Both the position numbers and the translations under genes were made by a program. Positions 43,781 through 52,342 of a stretch of DNA of 64,000 nt are shown piece after piece. This stretch comes from Phycisphaerales bacterium. Its GTDB lineage: Bacteria > Planctomycetota > Phycisphaerae > Phycisphaerales > SM1A02. Positions within the stretch are counted from its first letter, which is position 1; each line of letters begins with the position of its first letter. The notes below the pieces were generated by a model. That model searched no databases and was not told where the DNA came from. It worked only from the letters and a program-made list of their open reading frames with translations. The stretch spans positions 62,001 to 126,000 of the forward strand of contig SIAD01000006.1 in the NCBI GenBank assembly GCA_009691915.1. The letters are read 5' to 3'.

Positions 43781-44307
43781 GGTGGCTCCATGCCTAAGTG
43801 GCCTGGCTGGTCGAGCTCGTCGAGCGCGGCAATCTCGTCGCGCAGCGTCGCGGCGCGCTCGTATTGCTCAGCGGTGACTGCCGCCTCGAGATCCCGAAGA
43901 AGCTTCGCGCGCACCGCCTGAGTCCGCTGCACACTCTCGCTGCCCACGGGTCGCCGACCGACATGCGCCACGGCACCGCCCTGGGAGCGCTCGATGATTT
44001 GCCCGATCATCGGCATCAGCGCGTCGTAGCAGGCTGCGCATCCCAAGGCCCCGGCCTGCTTGAACGCGGCAAAGGTGAGGCCGCAGGCCGCGCATCCTTT
44101 GGATCGTTCTTGCGCAGGAGATCCCGCAACCCCCGCGGCTGCCGCCGCCAGAAACGACTCCAGAAGTTTCGCCACCGGCTGCTCAGTGGGCAGGGAATAG
44201 CCCGCCTCGGAGGCGTGTTCGGCGCACAGGTGTACTTCCCTCGTCACACCATCCCTGATCGTCACTTCGTGGACGACCGCCGCCTTGGGGCAACGGTCGC
44301 AGTTCAT
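43777..44307 (-). CDS. McsA-like zinc/UVR protein
   Basis: Activator partner of McsB, 176 residues. Two zinc modules: MNCDRCPKAA with CAEHA (CxxC...CxxH) and CAACGLTFAAFKQAGALGCA followed by CYDAL (CxxC...CxxC). A UVR motif (LLRDLEAAVTAEQYERAATL) closes the protein. In Bacillus McsA is needed for McsB kinase activity. ATG 44307 overlaps the kdsA stop by 4 bases (ATGA); longer ORF extensions upstream run inside kdsA and are not real. Confidence 0.88.
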   Translation of the reverse strand: MNCDRCPKAAVVHEVTIRDGVTREVHLCAEHASEAGYSLPTEQPVAKLLESFLAAAAAGVAGSPAQERSKGCAACGLTFAAFKQAGALGCAACYDALMPMIGQIIERSQGGAVAHVGRRPVGSESVQRTQAVRAKLLRDLEAAVTAEQYERAATLRDEIAALDELDQPGHLGMEPP

Positions 44308-45170
44308 GTCGCTCGCGCTCCCATTGAGGCCGCCTCGCGCAGTCGGGCCAGTTGTCGAAGTAGTGCAGGGATCAAAGCAAGCGGTTGGATCGTCGCTGGA
44401 TCGGAGAGGGAGTGCTCCGGCTTCGGATGGCACTCAAGGAACACCGCGTCAACCCCCGCGGCAACCGCGGCGCGCGCGAGCAGCGGCGCGCGATGGGAGT
44501 GGCCGCCGCTCGTCGTTCCTTCGCCCGGCCGTTGGGTCGAGTGCGTCGCGTCGAAGCAGACGGGAACGCCGAGATCCATCAGGTCCGCGATGCCGACAAA
44601 GTCGTTGACTAGGCGGTGGTAGCCGAAGAAGGTGCCGCGTTCGGTCACCATCACCTGTGTCGCACCAGCCTCACGAAGTTTGCCGATGGCTCCGGCCATC
44701 TCGGCGGGTGCCATGAATTGCCCCTTCTTTACATTCACCGCACGACCCGTGGCGGCCGCTGCGGCAAGGAGATCCGTCTGACGCGCCAGGAATGCGGGGA
44801 TCTGCAGAATGTCGACGGCCTTCGCGGCGCGTGCGGCCTGGGAGGGCTCGTGGATGTCGGTAGTCACAGCGACACCAACACGCTCGCGCAGTGCGGAGAG
44901 CATGTCGCATCCGCGCTCAAGGCCCGGGCCGCGAGGGCTCGAGACGCTTGATCGATTCGCCTTGTCGAAACTCGCCTTGAAGACGAAGGCGAGTTTCGCC
45001 TCCGCGCAGGCGTCGCGCAAAGTCATGGCAATCTCGAGGTTCACTTCTTCCGCTTCCAGAACGCACGGTCCAGCGATAATGAGGAGGGGGCCGCGCGCAG
45101 CCAGGGCCAAATCGCCGCTCTCGCGGGGCGCTCTCGGGGAAAAGAACCCAGGAAAGTCAAGCGAACTCAT
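44304..45170 (-). CDS. kdsA: KDO-8-phosphate synthase (KdsA)
   Basis: Condenses phosphoenolpyruvate and arabinose 5-phosphate to KDO-8-phosphate for lipopolysaccharide. The 288-residue product has LLIIAGPCVLEAEE, FKASFDKANRSSVSS, ERVGVAVTTDIHEPSQ, VDILQIPAFLARQTDLL, VNVKKGQFMAPAEM, FDATHSTQRPG and FLECHPKPEHSLSD, all family hallmarks. The Cys in AGPCVL and ECHP context fits the metal-dependent form. ATG 45170 has GAGGA 9 bases before it; the upstream extension has no family match. First gene of kdsA-mcsA-mcsB. Confidence 0.94.
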   Translation of the reverse strand: MSSLDFPGFFSPRAPRESGDLALAARGPLLIIAGPCVLEAEEVNLEIAMTLRDACAEAKLAFVFKASFDKANRSSVSSPRGPGLERGCDMLSALRERVGVAVTTDIHEPSQAARAAKAVDILQIPAFLARQTDLLAAAAATGRAVNVKKGQFMAPAEMAGAIGKLREAGATQVMVTERGTFFGYHRLVNDFVGIADLMDLGVPVCFDATHSTQRPGEGTTSGGHSHRAPLLARAAVAAGVDAVFLECHPKPEHSLSDPATIQPLALIPALLRQLARLREAASMGARAT

Positions 45171-45278
45171 GGGGCGATTTCCTCTTCGATTCTCTGGGGG
45201 TCGGCTGGCATCAAGCACGAATTTATCCGATAGTTGGATCGGTGGCCGGCGCCTGCCGGTCCTCAAGGAGGCTAGGAC

Positions 45279-46088
45279 ATGGGCGATTCGAGCCACGACA
45301 TTTTCCCGTCAGAACCGCAGGGTTTCACCGACATGGTCGGCCGCCTGATGAAGGGGTGGTACTCGCACCGTCCCATTGAGGTGGTGGCACCGCTACGGGT
45401 GTCGGTGGACGGAAAGTCGATTGCGCTTGAGAATCTCTTCCGCATGGTTCACCAGGATCCCAAGCGAGGGACCGGATTCGTCCGCAGTTACTTCGACCGA
45501 ATCTTCGAGGGTGACTCGCTCGGAGCCAGCGTCATTCCGTTTGCGGTCGCGCGCCACCGAATCATGCCGCGCATCCAGCCAGAGTCGATCTTCGATGGTG
45601 TCGACCGTCAGTCCATCGCTCACCTCCCATGGGTCAACGGCACGGTCATTGTGTTCGTGATGGACTTGCCGGAGATGACAGTGAGCATCTCCACCGAACA
45701 GATGGTCCGCTGGGGGATCTCTGCGGAAGATCTAGAAGACATCGCACGCGAAAATCTTGGGGCCTACGCGCCGGATCTGCAAGTGCAGGTGATCGCCAGC
45801 CACGACGGCGGGCGCGCTGCGGTGCTGTCGCTCAAGGATGGCTATGACGCGGCGCGGCTCCTCCTGTCCAAACTCCACGATCGTCTGGCCAAGGAGTTGC
45901 ACGGAGACTTCTATGTCGCGACACCCTCGCGGGATGTCTTTATCGCCCTGTCCTATGGGCCCGAGGCATTCCTCCAACGGGTCAAGGCGCGGATCTCCCG
46001 CGACTACATGAGATTGCCCTACCCGATCACGCAGGATCTCTTCATCGTGACCAGGGACGGCGTCGCCGGAACCTCAAGGGCGGCCTAG
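45279..46088 (+). CDS. DUF1444 family protein
   Basis: A 269-residue cytoplasmic protein of the DUF1444 (YtpQ-like) family, recognised by the pattern LRVSVDGKSIALENLFRMV followed by RIMPRIQPESIF and ISRDYMRLPYPIT near the end. The function is unknown. The ATG has AAGGAGG 8 bases upstream, one of the best Shine-Dalgarno sequences in the window, so a normal leader is expected. A divergent 108-base gap separates it from kdsA. Confidence 0.8.
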   Translation: MGDSSHDIFPSEPQGFTDMVGRLMKGWYSHRPIEVVAPLRVSVDGKSIALENLFRMVHQDPKRGTGFVRSYFDRIFEGDSLGASVIPFAVARHRIMPRIQPESIFDGVDRQSIAHLPWVNGTVIVFVMDLPEMTVSISTEQMVRWGISAEDLEDIARENLGAYAPDLQVQVIASHDGGRAAVLSLKDGYDAARLLLSKLHDRLAKELHGDFYVATPSRDVFIALSYGPEAFLQRVKARISRDYMRLPYPITQDLFIVTRDGVAGTSRAA

Positions 46089-46094
46089 GAGGCG

Positions 46095-46100
46095 TACGCT
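46095..46100 (+). promoter_or_regulatory. -10-like TACGCT, 60-residue gene
   Basis: TACGCT ends 7 bases before ATG 46108. AGGAGG lies 17 bases before the same ATG, too far for usual use. Confidence 0.35.
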
Positions 46101-46107
46101 CGGCCCC

Positions 46108-46290
46108 ATGAAGGCCGAACCTGTCCTCGCCGAGCTCAACCGTCTTCGCAACGATCTCCCCAAGGATCCCACCGATATCGAGTGGTTCGCGCTCCATCAC
46201 GCGTTCTGCTTCATCTCCTATCGAATGGGGGACTTTCAGAAGTACCTCGATGAGGTTGTGAAGCAGGGAGAGCCCACGCCGAGGAAGTAG
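46108..46290 (+). CDS. Small hypothetical protein, 60 residues
   Basis: A 60-residue protein with no signal peptide; it is predicted to fold as two or three helices (VLAELNRLRNDLPKDPTDI then FCFISYRMGDFQKYLDEV). It has no recognisable domain. It sits between DUF1444 and ileS on the same strand, with its own -10-like hexamer. The balanced composition, ATG start and normal codon pattern support a real gene. Confidence 0.6.
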   Translation: MKAEPVLAELNRLRNDLPKDPTDIEWFALHHAFCFISYRMGDFQKYLDEVVKQGEPTPRK

Positions 46291-46304
46291 CGCAGTCGCT
46301 GCGT

Positions 46305-46310
46305 TATCCT
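46305..46310 (+). promoter_or_regulatory. -10-like TATCCT, ileS
   Basis: TATCCT ends 10 bases before ATG 46321; no ribosome site in the gap. Confidence 0.35.
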
Positions 46311-46320
46311 TCGACGCCCC

Positions 46321-49146
46321 ATGCCCGAGAAGCCCGACTACAAGGCGACGCTCAACCTTCCGCGGACATCCTTTCCCATGAAGGCGAACTTGGCGCAGGC
46401 TGAACCCGCCACGCTCAAGCGCTGGCAGTCACAGGGGATGGCCGACGCGGTCGCGAAGGCGCGCGAGGCTGCCCCGGCGTTTGTGTTCCACGATGGTCCT
46501 CCTTACGCCAATGGGTCGATCCACGTCGGGCATCTCCTGAACAAGGTGCTCAAGGACTTTGTGGTTCGAACAGCCATCATGGAGGGGCGACGATGCCACT
46601 ACATCCCGGGATGGGACTGCCACGGACTGCCAATCGAACACCGAGTGATGACCGGCCTCGTCGAGAGCGGCAAGGCCGCGAAACTAGAGACATTGTCGGC
46701 GGACCATCGGCGCATGGCCATCCGCCGGGAGTGCGCTGCCTACGCCGAGAAATTCATCAAGACGCAGGCGGTCCAGATGCAGAGGCTGCTGACGCTCGCG
46801 GACTACGACCACCCGTACTACACGATGCAGCCCGAGTACGAGGCGGGGACGCTGGAGGTCTTCGCGGTGCTGCTGGAGCGCGGGTTCGTCTTTCGGCAAC
46901 TGAAACCCGTCCATTGGTCGATTGCCAATCGCACGGCGCTCGCCGAGGCGGAGCTCGAGTACGAGGACCGCGTCGATCCGTCGATCTTCGTCGACTGTGA
47001 GGCGTGTGATCGGGAGAGGGTCAATGCGGCCTTCTCGACCCAGTGCGAGTGCACGCCATCATTCATGATCTGGACGACGACCCCCTGGACGCTGCCCGCG
47101 AATCTCGCGATAGCGGTCCACCCGCGCGAACAGTATGCGCTCTGCGAGATGGACGGTGCACTGACCGTCATCGCGGCATCGCTCGTGGAGAAAGTGGCGA
47201 AGGTGGTCGGTGCGGAGTCAGTGAGTGTCAAGGCCCACGCGTTGGGGAGCGCGCTTGTCGGCCTTGAGTATCGCCATCCGCTGTGCGACCGCCTCGGCCG
47301 GATCGTCGCGGCGGAGTATGTGACCATGGAAGACGGCACCGGTCTCGTGCACACGGCTCCAGGCCACGGAGAAGATGACTACCGGACCGGACTTCGCGAG
47401 GGGCTCCCGATCTACTGCCCGGTCAAAGATGACGGGACCTTCGACGAGACCGCCCCCGAGTGGCTGCATGGCAAGGATGTCTGGGCAGGGAATGTGCTCG
47501 TCATTGAGCGGCTCAAGTCCAGCGGGCATCTCGTGCACGCGCTTCAGTTCACCCACTCGTATCCCCACGACTGGCGCTCGCGCACACCGGTGATCTTCCG
47601 GGCGACCGAGCAGTGGTTCATCGGGGTCGACCGCCCCGGGAACCACGGTGGGAGTTCGCTGCGGACGATGGCCCTCGAGGTGGTCAACTCCTCGGTCAAG
47701 TTTTTCCCCGAGTGGGGGCGGAATCGACTGCGGGGGATGCTCGACTCGCGTCCCGACTGGTGCATCAGTCGCCAGCGCTCATGGGGGCTTCCCATCCCGG
47801 CGTTTTCGCTTCCTGATGGCACCGCGTTCATGACGAGTGCGAGCGTGCGTGCGGTTGCAAAGTGCATCAAGACCGCGGGAAGCGATGCGTGGTTCACGAT
47901 GTCTCCCGCCCAACTGCTCGCCGACTACGACCTGGCGGCGGATCCCGCAGCTCCCGATGGGCTTGATCTCTCCACGCTCACGAAGATGCACGACATCTTT
48001 GATGTCTGGTTCGAGGCGGGATCGTCGTGGAACTCGGTGATGCGCGCACGATCTCTCGGCTACCCGAGCGCGCTCTACCTCGAGGGTTCTGACCAGCATC
48101 GCGGCTGGTTCCAGCTCTCGCTGCTTCCTGCGCTGGGTGTGACCGGTCAAGCGCCGTTCGAAGCGCTCGTGACTCACGGGTTCCTCGTCGACAAGGATGG
48201 GCGAAAGATGGCCAAGAGCCTCGGAAATGCGCTGGAAGTCGACACGCTTCTCAAGGACTTCGGGGCGGAAGTCGCGCGGTGGTGGGTGTCGAGCGTGTCC
48301 TACGACGGCGACATCCGCATCGACCTCGACTTTTTCAGGGTGGCTGGGGACTCCTACCGCAAGGTGCGCAATACGCTCCGGTTTCTCCTCTCGAATCTTT
48401 TCGACGCGCCCGCGTGGAGCGCCGACGAGGCCCTGAAGATGGCACTCGCCGCCCCCCGAGAGTCCCTCTGCGGATGGCTGCTGGGCGAACTTTCACAACT
48501 GGAGCGTGATGTCCGGGCTGCGTTCGCGGAGTACGACTTCCGTCGCGCACACCTCGCGATCTTCAACTTCTGCAACGACACGCTCTCGGCTGGATTCTGC
48601 GTCGCCGCCAAGGATCGCCTCTACTGCGATTCCGCAGACAGCCCGCGGCGGCGGCACGCGCAGGCGGCCATGCGGATCACAATGGAAGTTCTCTGTCGAC
48701 TGCTAGCGCCCTTCCTTCCCCACACTGCGGAGGAGGCGTGGATGGCGCTGCGGGGAGAGGGAGCCCCATTGCTCTTTGCGCAGACTCATCTTGGAATCTC
48801 CCGAGAGCGCGACGAGAGGTGGGCTGCGGTACGGGCCGCGGTCGCCAGCGTCACCAAGGCACTGGAAGTCGCCAAGGAGATGGGTATCGACAATCCGCTC
48901 GATGCTGGAGTCACCGTCCCCGATCCACAGGGTGTGCTCGCGCCATTCCTGCCGGAACTCGCCGATCTCTGCGGCATTTCCCAGGTCACATTGGACAGAG
49001 CGGGCGCGTCGGTCGTCGTCCGTGATCTGCGCACCGACGAGAGTGCGCAGCGATGCGACCGATCATGGAGGCGCGACGGGACGGTGAAACGCCGTGCGGA
49101 CGGGGGGCTGCTCTCCGACCGCGATGCCGCAGTCGTCGGAGTTTGA
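46321..49146 (+). CDS. ileS: Isoleucyl-tRNA synthetase
   Basis: Charges tRNA-Ile. The 941-residue class I synthetase has the HIGH motif as HVGH in PYANGSIHVGHLLNKVLKD, the editing domain (about 190-400, with FMIWTTTPWTLPANLAIAVH), the KMSKS motif as KMAKS in DKDGRKMAKSLGN, and the anticodon-binding domain (about 690-860). The C-terminal zinc finger found in the E. coli enzyme (KCxRCW...CGRC) is degenerate: RCDRSWRRDGT keeps the first Cys but the second is Ser, and the closing GRC pair is absent. It is the bacterial, not the eukaryote-like, form. Confidence 0.96.
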   Translation: MPEKPDYKATLNLPRTSFPMKANLAQAEPATLKRWQSQGMADAVAKAREAAPAFVFHDGPPYANGSIHVGHLLNKVLKDFVVRTAIMEGRRCHYIPGWDCHGLPIEHRVMTGLVESGKAAKLETLSADHRRMAIRRECAAYAEKFIKTQAVQMQRLLTLADYDHPYYTMQPEYEAGTLEVFAVLLERGFVFRQLKPVHWSIANRTALAEAELEYEDRVDPSIFVDCEACDRERVNAAFSTQCECTPSFMIWTTTPWTLPANLAIAVHPREQYALCEMDGALTVIAASLVEKVAKVVGAESVSVKAHALGSALVGLEYRHPLCDRLGRIVAAEYVTMEDGTGLVHTAPGHGEDDYRTGLREGLPIYCPVKDDGTFDETAPEWLHGKDVWAGNVLVIERLKSSGHLVHALQFTHSYPHDWRSRTPVIFRATEQWFIGVDRPGNHGGSSLRTMALEVVNSSVKFFPEWGRNRLRGMLDSRPDWCISRQRSWGLPIPAFSLPDGTAFMTSASVRAVAKCIKTAGSDAWFTMSPAQLLADYDLAADPAAPDGLDLSTLTKMHDIFDVWFEAGSSWNSVMRARSLGYPSALYLEGSDQHRGWFQLSLLPALGVTGQAPFEALVTHGFLVDKDGRKMAKSLGNALEVDTLLKDFGAEVARWWVSSVSYDGDIRIDLDFFRVAGDSYRKVRNTLRFLLSNLFDAPAWSADEALKMALAAPRESLCGWLLGELSQLERDVRAAFAEYDFRRAHLAIFNFCNDTLSAGFCVAAKDRLYCDSADSPRRRHAQAAMRITMEVLCRLLAPFLPHTAEEAWMALRGEGAPLLFAQTHLGISRERDERWAAVRAAVASVTKALEVAKEMGIDNPLDAGVTVPDPQGVLAPFLPELADLCGISQVTLDRAGASVVVRDLRTDESAQRCDRSWRRDGTVKRRADGGLLSDRDAAVVGV

Positions 49147-49152
49147 CGCGGG

Positions 49153-49584
49153 CTAGCTGACCTTCGAGCCCGGCGCCGCGGGGCGGTCAAGCGTCAGAAG
49201 AATCACATCGCGCTCGTCCGGCCCGGGCTTCGCAATCGCGGGGGCAACCGCAGGAGCGCCCTCGAGGGCCGTTGGAGTGCCGCCGGCCGCGGGCGCAACC
49301 TTCAGATCACTCGCGACGAGGATCATGCCAGCACTCACCTCGCCGCGCAGTGTGCGCGGCTCAAGGTTCGCGACGATGATCACCTGGCGGCCAATCAGCG
49401 TCGCGGGGTCGTACCAGGATCTGATTCCCGCGCAGACCTGTCGCCCTTCGGGGGTTCCATCATCGAGACGAATCTTGAGGAGCTTGTCAGCATTCGGGTG
49501 AATCTCGGCGCCGACAATCGTCGCCACGCGGAAGTCAATCTTTGCGAAGAGGTCGAAGGCGATTGTCGGGAGGGGATCGCTCAT
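49153..49584 (-). CDS. MetG-like tRNA-binding OB-fold protein
   Basis: A 143-residue protein equal to the C-terminal tRNA-binding domain of methionyl-tRNA synthetase (MetG2/EMAP II type), here free-standing. Seen: FAKIDFRVATIVGAEIHPNA, cut here, DKLLKIRLDDGTPEGRQVCA, and VANLEPRTLRGEVSAGMIL. Residues 98-125 form an Ala/Pro-rich insertion before the closing strand VILLTLDRPAAPGSKV. Such proteins bind tRNA in trans for aminoacylation or act as chaperones (CsaA). It overlaps the SurA/PpiD-like gene by 4 bases. Confidence 0.82.
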   Translation of the reverse strand: MSDPLPTIAFDLFAKIDFRVATIVGAEIHPNADKLLKIRLDDGTPEGRQVCAGIRSWYDPATLIGRQVIIVANLEPRTLRGEVSAGMILVASDLKVAPAAGGTPTALEGAPAVAPAIAKPGPDERDVILLTLDRPAAPGSKVS

Positions 49585-51527
49585 CCGCCGACTCTCGCTG
49601 GGGCATCAGCTGCTGCGCCGCCATCAGTGGAACCAGCGTCGAGCTCATCGTCGCTGGTCGCATTTCGTGGATTCGCGTAGGCAAATCCATGACGGGCCTT
49701 GAGCGCAGCGAGAGTGAACATATCTACGGGAGTTCCCGCCGACTGATCATTGGCCGCAATGCTCCGGAAGCGGGGGTTCTGCTTGAGCGCCGCGATGTCC
49801 CCCTGATTCGTGGGTGTGACAGAATCAATGCGCACGACGGCGATGGCCAGCTTGTCGGGGCTGGCGACGACCAGTGTTCGATCGATCAGCGGCAACTCTG
49901 CTGCCGGCCGCGTGGATGGCAACTTCATCGCGCGCTCCGCGATCGCTCTGGCCACTGTCGCGTCGGCGCCGAGATCAGGAATCTGGCTCGGGAGTTTCAG
50001 TCCGTACTGGAGGAAGTTCTTGTCGCTCTGCCTGAGATCCGTGAAGGGCTGAACCGGCACGCCATAGGTCGCGGCAACCGACGCGAGACCCTGATCCGCC
50101 GCTGCCTGCTCAATCTGCGGCACAAGTGCCGTCAGCTTCTCGAATCGCGCCACCCGGTTGACATCGGCTACGAGCGTCGTACGCACGCTCTCAACCGTCG
50201 ACGGCGGCGCGGACTCCTCCGCCTCGGTCACCCGGACCACGATCAGTTCACCCGCGGGAGACTCGAGCACAGGGCTTGCCACCCCCGTCTGCATGACAAT
50301 CGTGGACTTCCCGCCGAGTTCCCGTACGGCCTGAACGAGCTGGCTCGTCCGCATGGGCTGCGATCCGAACCGAGTGGTCTGGGCGGTTCCCAGCCCCTGC
50401 ATGCCGTCGATCGCCGTGAGAAGTGTCCACTCGGCTCCGCTGTCCTGGATCGCCGGTGCCGGAATCGAGAACTTCGCCGCGACTTCCTGCCCAAGTGTGG
50501 CCAGACCAAGTTGCTTCGCGCGCCAGTCGGGCGGCAGTGTGTAGTACCCATTTACCTGCGCGATTCCACGCAGCGAGAGTTGCATCCGGTCGGAGAGGAA
50601 CTTGCCTATCTCCTGTCGCTTGGCGGTCAGCGCCGTCGCCAGGACCTTCGCTCGAACCGCGTCGCGCATGGTCTCGAAGGAAGGCGGTGTGGACGAGAGC
50701 GCCGCGGCGGGAAACTCCGACTGGTGCTCCATCCAGTACTTGCGCAGTTCCAGATTGGAGAGCGCCGTGCTCTGCTCCACGAGAGCATTGATCGCCGTGG
50801 CCGGGATCGAGAGCCACTCCATCCGCACTCGATCCTCGACTAGGTAGCCGAACCCGAACTTTCCTGCGCCGGGGGCGTCGGTGCCGTAGGTCGCCAACTG
50901 CGCGGCAAGGGCCTCCTCGGTGGGGGCAGGCACATCGACTTTGGACTGGACGCCGTTGAGAACAACGATTTCACCGGTGACCGCAGCCAGCAGCGACGCA
51001 GCCGTCTGCTCAAGTCGGGTGGTGGAGAGCTGCCCCGGTCCGCTGGTGATCACATTGATGTAACGGTCGATGCCATTGAGCTGAGCCATCGTCGAGAACA
51101 GCTGTGCCGGGCTGAGACCTGACTCCCGACAGAGTGCGCCGATGAGATTCATCTCGGGGACTTTGTTGGCCGCGGCCACTTTCTGGAGCCTCGACCGACC
51201 ATCCGACTCGCCGCCGACGAGTCCTGCCTGCTCCGCTTCGAGGGTGAGCAGGAACCAGTGCACGGGATCCTTGTCGAGTCCGAGAGCACGAACGGTCTGG
51301 TCTCCAAGCGCTGCGATCGCCCGCGTCTGCTGCTGAAGGTAGACCCGTTCGCTCTCGGTGATCGACTTCCCATCGGTCGTGGTCGCCCAGGTCGTCCGCC
51401 CCACGAGCATGTCGGTGAAGAAGCTGCTCGACTGGTCGAACACCAGCCAGGAGACCATGAGCAGAGTCATGCCGATGATGAGGAACCAGCGGGAGAACTT
51501 CTCGTTCTTGCGGAAGAATTTCAGCAT
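49581..51527 (-). CDS. SurA/PpiD-like membrane-anchored protein
   Basis: A 648-residue protein with one N-terminal membrane helix (RWFLIIGMTLLMVSWLVFD, about 13-31) and a large periplasmic part. The layout resembles PpiD: cytoplasmic start KFFRKNEKFS, membrane anchor, SurA-N-like helical chaperone region (GKSITESERVYLQQQTRAIA). I do not see a clear parvulin catalytic domain, so any isomerase activity is doubtful. It is likely an envelope folding factor. The 3' end overlaps the tRNA-binding gene by 4 bases; rpsD lies 103 bases upstream on the same strand. Confidence 0.7.
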   Translation of the reverse strand: MLKFFRKNEKFSRWFLIIGMTLLMVSWLVFDQSSSFFTDMLVGRTTWATTTDGKSITESERVYLQQQTRAIAALGDQTVRALGLDKDPVHWFLLTLEAEQAGLVGGESDGRSRLQKVAAANKVPEMNLIGALCRESGLSPAQLFSTMAQLNGIDRYINVITSGPGQLSTTRLEQTAASLLAAVTGEIVVLNGVQSKVDVPAPTEEALAAQLATYGTDAPGAGKFGFGYLVEDRVRMEWLSIPATAINALVEQSTALSNLELRKYWMEHQSEFPAAALSSTPPSFETMRDAVRAKVLATALTAKRQEIGKFLSDRMQLSLRGIAQVNGYYTLPPDWRAKQLGLATLGQEVAAKFSIPAPAIQDSGAEWTLLTAIDGMQGLGTAQTTRFGSQPMRTSQLVQAVRELGGKSTIVMQTGVASPVLESPAGELIVVRVTEAEESAPPSTVESVRTTLVADVNRVARFEKLTALVPQIEQAAADQGLASVAATYGVPVQPFTDLRQSDKNFLQYGLKLPSQIPDLGADATVARAIAERAMKLPSTRPAAELPLIDRTLVVASPDKLAIAVVRIDSVTPTNQGDIAALKQNPRFRSIAANDQSAGTPVDMFTLAALKARHGFAYANPRNATSDDELDAGSTDGGAAADAPARVGG

Positions 51528-51630
51528 GGGTGGCTCGGAACTGTTCGGGGGTCAGGCTGGGAAAAGTGCCTAGGAAAAGAGCGCGCGGACGAATGCCGTC
51601 CGTGCGCTCTGGGTGTCGACTTCCACACGA

Positions 51631-52230
51631 TCAGCGGTAAAACTCGACGATGAGATTCGTGTTCACATCGAACGGGATCTGCTCGGACGAGGGACGCGCC
51701 AGCACCTTGGCCGAGAGTTCGGCGGGGTTGACCTCGATCCATCCGGGGACGATGTGACCGGACATGCTCTCCATGTTCTCGCGAACGAGCTTGTGGAGTC
51801 CGTCCTTGATCGTGATCGTCATCCCCGGCTCGCACGCGAATGATGGGCGATCAACTTTGCGGCTGTTGACCTTGACATGACCGTGCACGACGATCTGCCT
51901 TGCCGCCCAGATCGTGCGCGCGAACCCAGCGCGCCGAACAAGATTGTCCAGTCGGCTCTCGAGATTGGCCAGAAGCACCTCGCCGGTATTCCCCTTGCTG
52001 CGTCCGGCCTCAGCGAGGTATCGGCGGAACTGCCGCTCGAGCACGCTGTAGTGGTAGCGCAGCTTCTGCTTCTCATCCTTGCGGACGCCGTATGGCTTGG
52101 CGCGCTTTCCGCGGAAGCCATGCATCCCCGGAGGGGTCAACTGCCGCTTGGCGGTGTGCTTTGGGATGTCCGCGACGGGAACGCCGACGCGGCGGGAGAG
52201 TTTGACTTTGGGTCCGATGTATCGCGCCAT
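51631..52230 (-). CDS. rpsD: Ribosomal protein S4
   Basis: Primary 16S rRNA-binding protein of the small subunit, 199 residues. It starts MARYIGPKVKLSRRVGVP and has YGVRKDEKQKLRYHYSVLER, ESRLDNLVRRAGFARTIWAA, the S4 domain RQIVVHGHVKVNSRKVDRPS and the ending PFDVNTNLIVEFYR. No zinc-type CxxC motifs. It is separate from rpsM, rpsK and rpoA. The ORF is open 300 bases upstream but MARY is the universal start. Confidence 0.96.
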   Translation of the reverse strand: MARYIGPKVKLSRRVGVPVADIPKHTAKRQLTPPGMHGFRGKRAKPYGVRKDEKQKLRYHYSVLERQFRRYLAEAGRSKGNTGEVLLANLESRLDNLVRRAGFARTIWAARQIVVHGHVKVNSRKVDRPSFACEPGMTITIKDGLHKLVRENMESMSGHIVPGWIEVNPAELSAKVLARPSSEQIPFDVNTNLIVEFYR

Positions 52231-52242
52231 AGTGAGCCGGGC

Positions 52243-52272
52243 ATTGAACCGGATACCACGGCACTCTGTCAA
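52243..52272 (-). promoter_or_regulatory. Sigma-70-like promoter of rpsD
   Basis: On the minus strand TTGACA (52272-52267, perfect consensus), 18-base spacer, TTCAAT (52248-52243). The -10 ends 12 bases before the rpsD ATG, so the leader would be only about 6 bases. Confidence 0.5.
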
Positions 52273-52342
52273 GTGACTCATCCGCAGGTGTAGGCCGCCG
52301 ACTGGATCGAATTCGCGCAGTAAGCCGGGCGAATCCGGGTCG

